Below are positions 25,606 through 34,059 of a DNA stretch of 64,000 nt, one piece after another; the first letter of the stretch is position 1; each line of letters opens with the position of its first letter. Below the pieces are notes generated by a model that saw only the letters and a list, made by a program, of their open reading frames with translations, was not told the origin of the DNA and did no database searches. The DNA is taken from NCBI GenBank assembly GCA_947489325.1, contig CANLDA010000004.1, positions 1 to 64,000 of the forward strand, given 5' to 3'. The DNA is from an uncultured Paracoccaceae bacterium (GTDB taxonomy: Bacteria; Pseudomonadota; Alphaproteobacteria; Rhodobacterales; Rhodobacteraceae). A program made the position numbers and the translations under genes.

Positions 25606-26706
25606 ATGTCTCGGAAGTTTGATCTTTTGGTGATGGGTGGCGATGGCATTGGCCCTGAGGTTGTCGCCTGCGCTCTGAAAGTGGCCGATGTCGCGGCATC
25701 AATTGCCGGGCTGCGCCTGAATATTACCGAAGATATTTTGCACGGGCGCGCATGGGACATGTTTGGCACGTTTTGCCGCGATGAAACGATTGCGCGGGCC
25801 AAGGTGGCTGATGCTGTGCTGGTCGGCGCGGTAGGGGCGCCGCAATATGATGGCATTCAAGTGCCGGGCGGCCCGGAAATGCAAGACGGGCTGATGCGTT
25901 TGCGCAAAGAAATGGACACCTATGTTGGTCTGCGGCCTGCGCGATATTGGCCAGCGTTGGCGGATCATGTGCCTTACAAATCCAATCTATGTGACGGCGC
26001 GGATGTCATGGTTCTGCGTGAGATGTGCGGTGGTGCCTTTTTCACCCAGACCCGTGGCATCGACATTGTGGATGGCCAGCGGCGCGGGTTTGATCTGACG
26101 GAATATACCGACGTCGAAATTGCCAGGTTTGCGCATGCTGGGTTTGAGCTGGCACGCCGGGGGCGTGGGCGGCTCTTATCAGTGGACAAGTCCAACGTCG
26201 TGCAATCCGGCGTTTTGTGGCGCACGGTGGTGGATGAGGTGGCGCAAGATTACCCTGATGTCTCGCTCACCCATTTCTTTGCGGATAACGCGAGCTATCA
26301 ATTGGCGCGCCACCCGGCTGATTTTGATGTGATTCTCGCCGATAACCTGTTTGGCGATATGTTGTCAGATCAGGCAGCGGCCATTTCCGGCAGTCTGGGC
26401 ATGTTGCCCTCGGCCTGTTTGTGTGGCTTGCCCAATGAGGGTCAGCCCATCAACGGCATTTACGAACCGGTGCATGGATCTGCCCCCGATATTGTGGGGC
26501 AAGGGAGGGCCAACCCGATTGGCACCATCTTGTCGGTGGCAATGATGCTGCACTATTCTGCCAGCGCCCCGGATGTCGCAAAAAGGATAGAACTGGCGGT
26601 GGAAAGCGCCCTGAATGAAGGTCATCGAACCGCTGATCTTGGGGGGCAAATGGGCAGCGCGGCCATGACAGACGCCATTATTGACAACCTGCGAGGGCAG
26701 GGGTGA
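25606..26706 (+). CDS. LeuB-like beta-decarboxylating dehydrogenase
   Basis: 366 residues of the isopropylmalate / isocitrate / tartrate dehydrogenase family, which oxidise a 2-hydroxy acid with loss of the beta-carboxylate. Seen are GGDGIGPEVV, the substrate-loop REMCGGAFFTQTRG, LLSVDKSNVVQSG, the metal aspartates in ADNLFGDMLSDQAA, and the NAD site GIYEPVHGSAPDIVGQGRAN. REMCGGAFF resembles LeuB (RELTGG) more than tartrate dehydrogenase. The catabolic setting argues against leucine synthesis as its job, though leuA lies 9 kb away. The stop overlaps the next GTG start. Confidence 0.82.
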   Translation: MSRKFDLLVMGGDGIGPEVVACALKVADVAASIAGLRLNITEDILHGRAWDMFGTFCRDETIARAKVADAVLVGAVGAPQYDGIQVPGGPEMQDGLMRLRKEMDTYVGLRPARYWPALADHVPYKSNLCDGADVMVLREMCGGAFFTQTRGIDIVDGQRRGFDLTEYTDVEIARFAHAGFELARRGRGRLLSVDKSNVVQSGVLWRTVVDEVAQDYPDVSLTHFFADNASYQLARHPADFDVILADNLFGDMLSDQAAAISGSLGMLPSACLCGLPNEGQPINGIYEPVHGSAPDIVGQGRANPIGTILSVAMMLHYSASAPDVAKRIELAVESALNEGHRTADLGGQMGSAAMTDAIIDNLRGQG

Positions 26707-28382
26707 GCGACACGTTTGATTACGTGATCGCCGGGGCCGGGTCTGCCGGGTGTGTTTTGGCGGCACGTCTGGCCGAAAGTGGCGCGCGGGTGTGTTTACT
26801 TGAGGCCGGCGGAAATGGGCGTGATCTGTTCATCCGTATGCCTGCGGGCAATGGATTTGTGTTTGGCAATCCAAAACTGGATTGGGGGTTTCAATCTACT
26901 CCGCAACCCGCGTTGGATGGGCGGCAGCTTTATTATGCACGCGGCAAAGCGCTGGGCGGCTCCTCTATCATGAACGGTTTGATCTATATGCGCGGCGTGC
27001 CTGCCGATTATGACGGTTGGCGCCAGATGGGGCTGGACGGTTGGGGGTATTCTGACCTGTTGCCCTATTTTAAACGCTCTGAAGGATCGCGGGATCGACG
27101 GGATACCTGGCACGGTGAATCTGGCCCTCTAAAGGTCGAACCTGCGGGGAATTATGGCCCTCTGGATGTGGCGTTTATCAATGCGGCCAAAGCGGCAGGG
27201 CATCAGGAACTGGACGATTTTAACGCAGCAGATCGCACAGGCGTTGCCCGCACCGAAAGCACTGTGCATCGTGGAATTCGACAATCCACAGCGATTGCCT
27301 ATTTGCAGAATCCACCGCGTCATCTAAAAATTGTAACGAATTGCCATGTCCATAAGGTCATATTGGACGGAACACGCGCCGTGGGGATTAAGGCCGTGGA
27401 TGGCCGTCAATTCCATGCCGACAAAGAGGTGATCTTGTGTCAGGGGGCCTTTGGCACGCCGCAAACCTTGATGTTGTCAGGGATAGGACCAGCACAGCAT
27501 TTGGCCGATCATGACATCAAGGTGGTGGCGGATGTGCCCGGTGTCGGGGCCAACCTTTTGGACCATCTGAATGTGCCTATGCAATATGGCTCTGACCGGC
27601 TTGACCTGAGTCTTGCCAAATATCAGCGTTTTGACAAAGCGGCGGGCCTGATGGCCAAATGGGTCTTGTTCAAACGCGGCCCCGGCGCGGGTGCGTTTTT
27701 TTCGGTTGTGTTGTTTCATGCTTTGGATGATCCGGCCTTGCCGGAATTTGAGATATTCATGATGCCGATGGTGGTAGAGGAAAACCTGACCGTCGGAGCG
27801 CGCGAACGCACCCCTCTGTTGCAGCGTCTCGGCCGCAAGATGTTGGTTCGTGGACGCAAGTTGGCCGCCCCGGGACTTCAGATCGACATCAATTTGGAAC
27901 GCCCCAAGTCACAAGGCACCGTTCGGCTTGCCAGTGCAGATCCATTGGCGGATCCACTGGTTGACCCTGCGTTTTATGATGATCCGCATGATTTGGACCA
28001 GATGGTGCAGGGCGTAAAGGCCGCCCGCAAGGTCATGGCGCAATCTGAGATAGCAAAATACCACAAGGGGGAAATGTTCCCATGGCGGACTGCACAGACG
28101 GACGCAGAAATCAGCGCCGCCATACGCCAAACCACCACAACGGGGCATCATCCGTGTTCCACCGCGCGGATGGGGGCGGATAATGATCCTATGGCCGTGC
28201 TGGATGCGCAGTTACGTGTGCGCGGTATTGAACGATTAAGGGTGTGTGATGGCGCGGCGATGCCCGGCCAAATCACTGGAAATTTGAACGCAACAATCAT
28301 CGCGATGGCGGAAAAGGCAGCGGATATGATCCTTGGCCGTCCACCATTGGCAGCGGAATATCCTGAGGAGAAACAAACATGA
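26703..28382 (+). CDS. GMC-family FAD oxidoreductase (choline-dehydrogenase-like)
   Basis: 559 residues, starting at GTG inside the preceding stop (GTGA). The FAD motif GAGSAGCVLAARLAESG and YYARGKALGGSSIMNGLIY are standard for GMC enzymes. The catalytic His lies in GHHPCSTARMG, and the second active-site position is in ITGNLNATIIAMAEKAAD. This family oxidises primary alcohols to aldehydes, choline and polyethylene glycol being examples. With the aldehyde dehydrogenase two genes later it would take an alcohol to an acid. Choline itself is doubtful because the cluster lacks betBI-type partners. Confidence 0.88.
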   Translation: MSDTFDYVIAGAGSAGCVLAARLAESGARVCLLEAGGNGRDLFIRMPAGNGFVFGNPKLDWGFQSTPQPALDGRQLYYARGKALGGSSIMNGLIYMRGVPADYDGWRQMGLDGWGYSDLLPYFKRSEGSRDRRDTWHGESGPLKVEPAGNYGPLDVAFINAAKAAGHQELDDFNAADRTGVARTESTVHRGIRQSTAIAYLQNPPRHLKIVTNCHVHKVILDGTRAVGIKAVDGRQFHADKEVILCQGAFGTPQTLMLSGIGPAQHLADHDIKVVADVPGVGANLLDHLNVPMQYGSDRLDLSLAKYQRFDKAAGLMAKWVLFKRGPGAGAFFSVVLFHALDDPALPEFEIFMMPMVVEENLTVGARERTPLLQRLGRKMLVRGRKLAAPGLQIDINLERPKSQGTVRLASADPLADPLVDPAFYDDPHDLDQMVQGVKAARKVMAQSEIAKYHKGEMFPWRTAQTDAEISAAIRQTTTTGHHPCSTARMGADNDPMAVLDAQLRVRGIERLRVCDGAAMPGQITGNLNATIIAMAEKAADMILGRPPLAAEYPEEKQT

Positions 28383-29992
28383 GCATGACCTGCGGAGAGG
28401 CCACAATGCGCCTGTTGGCGCAATATGGGATCACCAAAGTGTTTGGCATTCCCGGCGTGCATACATTGGATATGTGCCGGGGTCTGACAGGTGGTGGCAA
28501 TTCTGGTGAACTCGTTCATGTGCAGACACGCAACGAACAAGGTGCCGGGTTCATGGCCGAAGGCTGGTGTCGCGCCACCGGAGAGGTTGGTGTGGCCGTG
28601 GTGATTTCCGGCCCCGGTGTGACCAATACGGCCACGGCTCTTGGCCAATGTTATGCCGACAGCCTGCCGATGTTGTTGTTGTCCGCAGAGCCACCCAGCA
28701 ACAGCATTGGTAAGGGCTGGGGTGTGTTGCATGAAATCACCGAACAGAAAAAGGTGACAGAGCCTTTGACGGCTATGTCTGCCACGGCTTATCGCGCCTC
28801 TGATGTGCCGGAATTGCTGGCACAGGCATTTTCGATCTTTGCCTCGGGGCGTCCTCGCCCCGTGCATATTTCCCTGCCGCTGGATGTGCAGGCCGAAATG
28901 GTCGAGGGTGACTGGAAACCGGTCGCCTTGCCGCGTCGGGTTGAGGCGGCAGCAGGGTTGTTGCCCACAGCGGCCGCCATGCTGAAAGAGGCCAAGCGCC
29001 CGGTGATCATGATTGGCGGCGGCGCAGTAGAGGCCGCAGGCGGGCTGGCCAAGGTGGTGGAACGCACCGGGGCCGTGGTGATTTCGTCAACAGCGGGCAA
29101 GGGAATTGTGCCAGATGATCATCCACTGCACTTGTCCGGGTCAACCGTGCGGCCCGAGGTGCGCGCGTATTTGGCCTCGGCGGATTGCGTGTTGGCAGTG
29201 GGCACCGAAATTGCCGAAACCGACAGCTTTGTCGAACGGATGGAGATCACCGACAACCTTATTCGGGTGGATATTGATCCACATAAGATGAATGATTTCT
29301 ATCCTGCGCGCTTGCCTATTGTGGGCGATGCTGCCCCGGCAATGGCGGATTTGGCGGCGTTTTTGGCAGACCATAATTGCAAGGCAGTGCGCGCCCAATC
29401 AGAGGCAGATGTCGCACGTATTCGCGCAGACATTCAGGACAATTTGACCCCATCAGAAAAACAGCATGTGAAATTCTTGGATATTCTGCGCAGCGCGACC
29501 CCTAAGGACACGATCTTTTCGGGCGATGCTTGCCAACTGGTTTATACAGGCGCGTTTGCCTTTGACGTCGCAAAGCCGCGCAAGTGGTTTTATCCCGCTG
29601 GATACTGTGCGCTGGGCAATGGTTTGCCCAATGGCATTGGCGCGAAAGAGGCCAAACCAAATACGCCTGTTGTGGTTCTGGCAGGGGATGGCGGAGTTAT
29701 GTTCACTATTAACGAGCTGATCGTCGCGGCAGAGCTGGGACAGGCCTTACCCATCATCATCTGGGAAAATGGCGGGCTAAAGCAAATTCAGGACGACATG
29801 GATGTGCGCGACATTCAACGCGTCGGAGTAGAAGGTATCAACCCGGATTTTGTGACTTTGGCCAAGGCGTGCCATTGTCATGGTGTTGCACCTGCCTCTG
29901 AAGAGGAATTCCGTACCAGTCTTACCAATGCGTTTAAGGCAGATCGCCCCACCGTGATCGTGGTGAAAGAAAATTCAGACTGGTTGTTGTAA
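28379..29992 (+). CDS. ThDP-dependent enzyme of the acetolactate-synthase fold, AruI-like
   Basis: 537 residues. The ThDP-activating Glu53 is in TRNEQGAGFMAEGW, the central FAD-like/DHS domain follows, and the ThDP-Mg motif is VLAGDGGVMFTINELI ... WENGGLKQ. The start (SMTCGEATMRLLAQYGITKV) strongly recalls 5-guanidino-2-oxopentanoate decarboxylase (AruI), which decarboxylates a 2-oxo acid to an aldehyde. The aldehyde dehydrogenase just downstream fits that role. Two motif positions differ from the common form: His before Glu53 is Asn, and the usual NN of the ThDP motif is EN. It is coupled to the GMC gene by ATGA. Confidence 0.82.
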   Translation: MSMTCGEATMRLLAQYGITKVFGIPGVHTLDMCRGLTGGGNSGELVHVQTRNEQGAGFMAEGWCRATGEVGVAVVISGPGVTNTATALGQCYADSLPMLLLSAEPPSNSIGKGWGVLHEITEQKKVTEPLTAMSATAYRASDVPELLAQAFSIFASGRPRPVHISLPLDVQAEMVEGDWKPVALPRRVEAAAGLLPTAAAMLKEAKRPVIMIGGGAVEAAGGLAKVVERTGAVVISSTAGKGIVPDDHPLHLSGSTVRPEVRAYLASADCVLAVGTEIAETDSFVERMEITDNLIRVDIDPHKMNDFYPARLPIVGDAAPAMADLAAFLADHNCKAVRAQSEADVARIRADIQDNLTPSEKQHVKFLDILRSATPKDTIFSGDACQLVYTGAFAFDVAKPRKWFYPAGYCALGNGLPNGIGAKEAKPNTPVVVLAGDGGVMFTINELIVAAELGQALPIIIWENGGLKQIQDDMDVRDIQRVGVEGINPDFVTLAKACHCHGVAPASEEEFRTSLTNAFKADRPTVIVVKENSDWLL

Positions 29993-30017
29993 GAGCTGGC
30001 ATTTGTGAGATTTGAAA

Positions 30018-31499
30018 ATGAGCGATATCCGCACCTTTAAATACTTCGCCAATAACGAATGGCACGATCCCGCATCGGGCCAATACATCGACAGCGAAAA
30101 CCCGGCCAACGGCGAAGTGTGGGCGCGGGTTCCTGACTGTAATTCTGACGACGTGGATCGTGCGGTGGCCGCGGCCAAGGCTGCCTTTTACGACGGACCA
30201 TGGGGCCGTATGATGCCCGCCGAACGCGGACGCGTGTTGCGTCGGATCGGCGATGTGATCAGCAAGCATGCCGACCGTCTGGGTGTGATTGAAACGCGCG
30301 ACAATGGCAAACTGCCGGGGGCGATCACGCCGGGTTTGCGTCCGGGCCAATGGCAGGTGGACAGTTGGCATTACTATGCCGGCATGTGCGACAAATTTGA
30401 GGGGCGCGTTATCCCGGCCGAGGCCCCAAACATCCACAATTATCTGAAATGGGAACCTTTTGGAGTCGTGGCGCAAATCTTGCCATGGAATTCACCCCTC
30501 GGGACGTTGATTTGGAAACTCGCGCCATGTTTGGCGGCGGGCAATACCGTGGTTTTGAAGCCATCCGAGCAATCTTCGTGTTCCACGCTGGAATTAATGG
30601 ACGTGTTGTTAGAGGCAGATTTGCCACCGGGCGTGATCAATGTCGTTACCGGATATGGCCCCGGCACTGCGGCCCCGATGATCGAACATTCTGACGTGCG
30701 TATGGTGTCGTTCACAGGGGGCACAGCAGGCGGGTGCGCAGCAGCCACGGCGGCTGCCAAACAAGTGAAACCCATCGTGATGGAATTGGGCGGTAAATCC
30801 CCGCAAATCGTGTTCCCGGATGCGGATATTGAACTGGCAGTCAACGGCGTGGCCGCAGGGATTTTCCCAGCAGGTGGGCAATCATGTATTTCGGGATCAC
30901 GCCTGTTGGTGCATAAATCGGTGATTGACGAATTTAGCGCGCGCCTTGTTGATGTGGCGAAAAAGGCCCGGGTGGGTGATCCGAATGATCCAACCACGCA
31001 AATCGGGCCTATGGCGAACCGTCCCCATTACGAAACCGTGCTTGCACGGATCAATGCAGCCGAGGCCGCAGGCCATAAGATGCTGTTGGATGGGCGCACG
31101 GCTTGTCGTGACAAAGGTTATTACATCGGCCCCACTATTTTTGCGGAAGTGCCCAACGGGTCTGATCTCGCCCAAAACGAGGTGTTCGGCCCGGTTGTCT
31201 CCACCGAAAGTTGGGAAGATGAGGCAGATGTTATCCACACAGCCAACGACACGCTTTATGGTCTTGCGGCGGGTATCTGGTCGCGCGATGTGACGCGCGC
31301 CATGCGCGTGGCAGATCAGATCGAGGCAGGGACGGTGTATATCAACAACTATTTCAACGCAGCCACGCAATCACCGGTCGGCGGATATAAGCAATCCGGC
31401 TATGGACGCGAAAATGGCTGGGAAGGGATGCGCTGTTTCATGCAGACCAAATCGGTGTGGCTGTCCACGGACCCTTACCAAGCGGATCCATTTGCCTGA
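30018..31499 (+). CDS. NAD(P)-dependent aldehyde dehydrogenase
   Basis: 493 residues with the full ALDH machinery: Asn158 in LPWNSPL, the cofactor loop FTGGTAGG, general base Glu256 in MELGGKSPQ and the nucleophile Cys290 in GGQSCISGSR. It is in the betaine-aldehyde / gamma-aminobutyraldehyde dehydrogenase-like branch by general appearance, so amino- or ammonio-aldehydes are plausible substrates. The start is set at ATG 30018; a TTG two codons upstream is also open but the ribosome site is weak for either. The stop overlaps the next gene (TGATG). Confidence 0.9.
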   Translation: MSDIRTFKYFANNEWHDPASGQYIDSENPANGEVWARVPDCNSDDVDRAVAAAKAAFYDGPWGRMMPAERGRVLRRIGDVISKHADRLGVIETRDNGKLPGAITPGLRPGQWQVDSWHYYAGMCDKFEGRVIPAEAPNIHNYLKWEPFGVVAQILPWNSPLGTLIWKLAPCLAAGNTVVLKPSEQSSCSTLELMDVLLEADLPPGVINVVTGYGPGTAAPMIEHSDVRMVSFTGGTAGGCAAATAAAKQVKPIVMELGGKSPQIVFPDADIELAVNGVAAGIFPAGGQSCISGSRLLVHKSVIDEFSARLVDVAKKARVGDPNDPTTQIGPMANRPHYETVLARINAAEAAGHKMLLDGRTACRDKGYYIGPTIFAEVPNGSDLAQNEVFGPVVSTESWEDEADVIHTANDTLYGLAAGIWSRDVTRAMRVADQIEAGTVYINNYFNAATQSPVGGYKQSGYGRENGWEGMRCFMQTKSVWLSTDPYQADPFA

Positions 31500-33019
31500 T
31501 GGCTCGTCGTTCTCGCATACGCGGGGACACGCCCTCAATTGCTGCTGTGCCGGAAACGGCTGCGATTGGGGGCACTTGGCGAGTGTTGGGCAAGGGGCAG
31601 GTTACGCAAATTGCCGACGCTGCCCTAGAAATTTTGACCAAAATCGGGCTGTCAGAGGCACCGCCCGTGGTGATCGAAGCCATCACCGCCAAAGGCGGAC
31701 GCCTGCGCGGCGGGCGGTTGTATTTCCCTGCACCCTTTGTCCAAGAGACCATACAAAACGCTAGGCGTGAGGTTTTGTTGGCAGGCCAAGACGCCACATA
31801 TGACATGCAGGTTGGTGGGGTGCGGTGTTACACTGGAACCGGGGGGGCCGCGCCCAATATTTTGGATTTGGAAAGTGAGACCTATCGCGCATCAACGTTA
31901 GCGGATTTATATGATGCTGCGCGGCTGACCGATGCTTTGTCGCATATCCATTTCTTTTCCCGAAGCCTTGTTGCACGTGACATAGAGGATCCATATGCGC
32001 TTGACCTGAACACGGCTTTTGCTGCGCTGACGGGCACATCCAAACACGTCATGGTTCAAGCGAGCGATCCTGCACACGTGGCGCCAATCGCGAAGATGTG
32101 CCATACGATAGCAGGGAGCGAGGCGGCCTTTCGTTCGCGCCCATTCTTGTCACTTAACGTCAATCACATCGTGCCCCCGTTACGATTTCACGCCCAAAGC
32201 GCCGAGGTCATGGCAGAGGCCGTGCATTTTGGCATCCCTGTGCATTGCAATGTCTTTGGACAGCTTGGGGCGTCATCTCCTGTGACCAGTGCTGGCTCTG
32301 TCGCGCAAACATTGGCCGAAGTACTGGCCGGGATGGTGTTTGCCTATGCGCTTAATCCGCAGGCCGCCATGATTGCGGGGCCGCGTCCGATGATCACGGA
32401 TTTGCGCACAGGGGGATTTTCGGGTGGCTCAGGCGAACAGGCGCTTGCCACAGCGATGTGTGTACAGGTGTTGCGCCATTGGAAACTGCCCTGTTCGGTG
32501 ATTGCCGGGGCAACAGATGCTAAAATGCCCGATGCCCAAGCAGGATATGAAAAGGCGTTGACTGTTTTGTCAGCCATTCAAGCCGGGGCAAACCTTGTGA
32601 CCCAAGCGGCAGGTATGCAGGCTGGTTTGATGGGGGTGAGCCACGCGGCATATGTGATCGACAATGATATGCTTGGTAGCCTGTTGCGCGCCAACATCGC
32701 GCCAGAGGTGTCGCCAGAAACTCTTGCCATGGATACCATTCGCAAGGTCGTTGCAGGTGATGGTCATTTTCTGGGGCAGCCCGAAACATATGCGCGAATG
32801 AAATCGGATTTCCTTTATCCCGAAATAGGGTGCCGCCTGTCCATTGATGAATGGGCAGACGCAGGGCGGTCTGACATCGTGCAGGTTGCCAAAACACGAG
32901 CGGTTGAAATCCTTGCCTCGCATTTTCCCACTCATGTGGACGACACAATCGCGACGTCACTGATTTCTGATCATGACGTACGTCTGACGCTTGAACAGAT
33001 AAAGGGACTCTGCCCATGA
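31499..33019 (+). CDS. MttB-family methyltransferase (non-pyrrolysine)
   Basis: 506 residues of the trimethylamine-methyltransferase superfamily. The motif DAKMPDAQAGYEKALTVL and GANLVTQAAGMQAG match MttB/MtgB. The frame has no internal amber codon, so it belongs to the non-pyrrolysine branch, whose characterised members move a methyl group from glycine betaine, proline betaine or carnitine to a corrinoid protein. Unusually, no corrinoid protein or activase gene is nearby. It is translationally coupled to the ALDH gene upstream and the Ldh gene downstream. The substrate is unknown; a quaternary amine is the reasonable guess. Confidence 0.85.
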   Translation: MARRSRIRGDTPSIAAVPETAAIGGTWRVLGKGQVTQIADAALEILTKIGLSEAPPVVIEAITAKGGRLRGGRLYFPAPFVQETIQNARREVLLAGQDATYDMQVGGVRCYTGTGGAAPNILDLESETYRASTLADLYDAARLTDALSHIHFFSRSLVARDIEDPYALDLNTAFAALTGTSKHVMVQASDPAHVAPIAKMCHTIAGSEAAFRSRPFLSLNVNHIVPPLRFHAQSAEVMAEAVHFGIPVHCNVFGQLGASSPVTSAGSVAQTLAEVLAGMVFAYALNPQAAMIAGPRPMITDLRTGGFSGGSGEQALATAMCVQVLRHWKLPCSVIAGATDAKMPDAQAGYEKALTVLSAIQAGANLVTQAAGMQAGLMGVSHAAYVIDNDMLGSLLRANIAPEVSPETLAMDTIRKVVAGDGHFLGQPETYARMKSDFLYPEIGCRLSIDEWADAGRSDIVQVAKTRAVEILASHFPTHVDDTIATSLISDHDVRLTLEQIKGLCP

Positions 33020-34059
33020 CCACACAGTCAAAATTGCAATCCGTTGGCGCACGCGTTGACGTGAACGAGGCTCAGGCGGTGGCGCTGTTAGGTGATATAT
33101 TCACCAATTCCGGGTGCACTTCAGATACGGCGCGGATGATTGCGGAACATTTGGCGGATGCAAGCCTGTCGGGGGTTGAATCCCATGGTTTGATGCGGGT
33201 TCTACAATATGTGGAGCAGTTTGAAACCGGATACATGGCTGCTGGGGCCTTGCCTAAAGTGACGCAAGAAAACGGGTTTACAGAAGTGGATGGCGGAGGT
33301 GGATCTGGCATTCCTGCGATGCATTTGGCGGTGGAAACCGTCGTTAAGACAGCCAAGTCTGCGGGCATCGCGGCCTTGCCAGTGCGCAATGTGGGGCATA
33401 CCGGGCGGCTTGGTGCTTTTGTTCAGGATGCGGCACAGCAGGGCTGTATGATGTTCATCATAGGTGGGGGAAATCGACAGATTTGGCGACAGGTCGCCCC
33501 CTATGGTGGGCGCAAAGCATTGTTGCCGACCAATCCTTGGGCTGTGGGGTTTCCAGGTGGGGATCAGGGGCCGGTGGTGTTGGACTTTGCCACATCTAAA
33601 ATTGCAGGCGGTTGGATTTATGCTGCTCAAAGTGCAGGCGCGCATTTGCCCGAAGGCAAGCTGATTGACAAGGATGGCAATCCATCAACCGACCCGGCGG
33701 ACTATTTTACGGGCGGGGCGATTTTACCGGCGGGCGGGCCTAAAGGGTACGGATTGTCGGTGATGGCCGAAATGATCGGAGAGGCGCTGTTGGGACCGGT
33801 TGCAACGGAATGTAACTGGTTGATGATCGCCTTGGACACCACGCGATATCGCCAACCCCATGCAATGCAATCTGTGGCCGAGGAAGTTCTTGCAGAGTTG
33901 CGCGACTGTCCTCCGTCTCCGGGGTTTGACAAGGTTCAGGTGCCCGGCGAACGCGAACGCGCCTTGAAAAAGGCAGCTGATGGCAAGATCGCTGTCCCCA
34001 AGGCGACATGGGATCAGATAGAGACGCTTGCCCGGCGATTGCAGGAGGCACGGATATGA
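33016..34059 (+). CDS. Ldh/MDH2-family NAD(P)H oxidoreductase
   Basis: 347 residues of the malate/L-lactate dehydrogenase family, whose members reduce 2-oxo acids or cyclic imines (for example pyrroline-2-carboxylate or piperideine-2-carboxylate reductases, ureidoglycolate dehydrogenase). Seen are SGVESHGLMRVLQYVEQF, VRNVGHTGRLGAFVQDAA, PYGGRKALLPTNPWAVGFP and VLDFATSKIAGG, followed by PAGGPKGYGLSVMAEMIGEA near the end. In a cluster for N-methylated compounds an imine-reducing role is attractive, but this is inference. ATGA overlaps join it to its neighbours on both sides. Confidence 0.86.
   Translation: MTTQSKLQSVGARVDVNEAQAVALLGDIFTNSGCTSDTARMIAEHLADASLSGVESHGLMRVLQYVEQFETGYMAAGALPKVTQENGFTEVDGGGGSGIPAMHLAVETVVKTAKSAGIAALPVRNVGHTGRLGAFVQDAAQQGCMMFIIGGGNRQIWRQVAPYGGRKALLPTNPWAVGFPGGDQGPVVLDFATSKIAGGWIYAAQSAGAHLPEGKLIDKDGNPSTDPADYFTGGAILPAGGPKGYGLSVMAEMIGEALLGPVATECNWLMIALDTTRYRQPHAMQSVAEEVLAELRDCPPSPGFDKVQVPGERERALKKAADGKIAVPKATWDQIETLARRLQEARI

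Noticed and set aside
31499-33019. Pyrrolysine-containing MttB
   Set aside because: No in-frame TAG occurs inside the gene and no pyl genes are present, so it belongs to the non-pyrrolysine branch.
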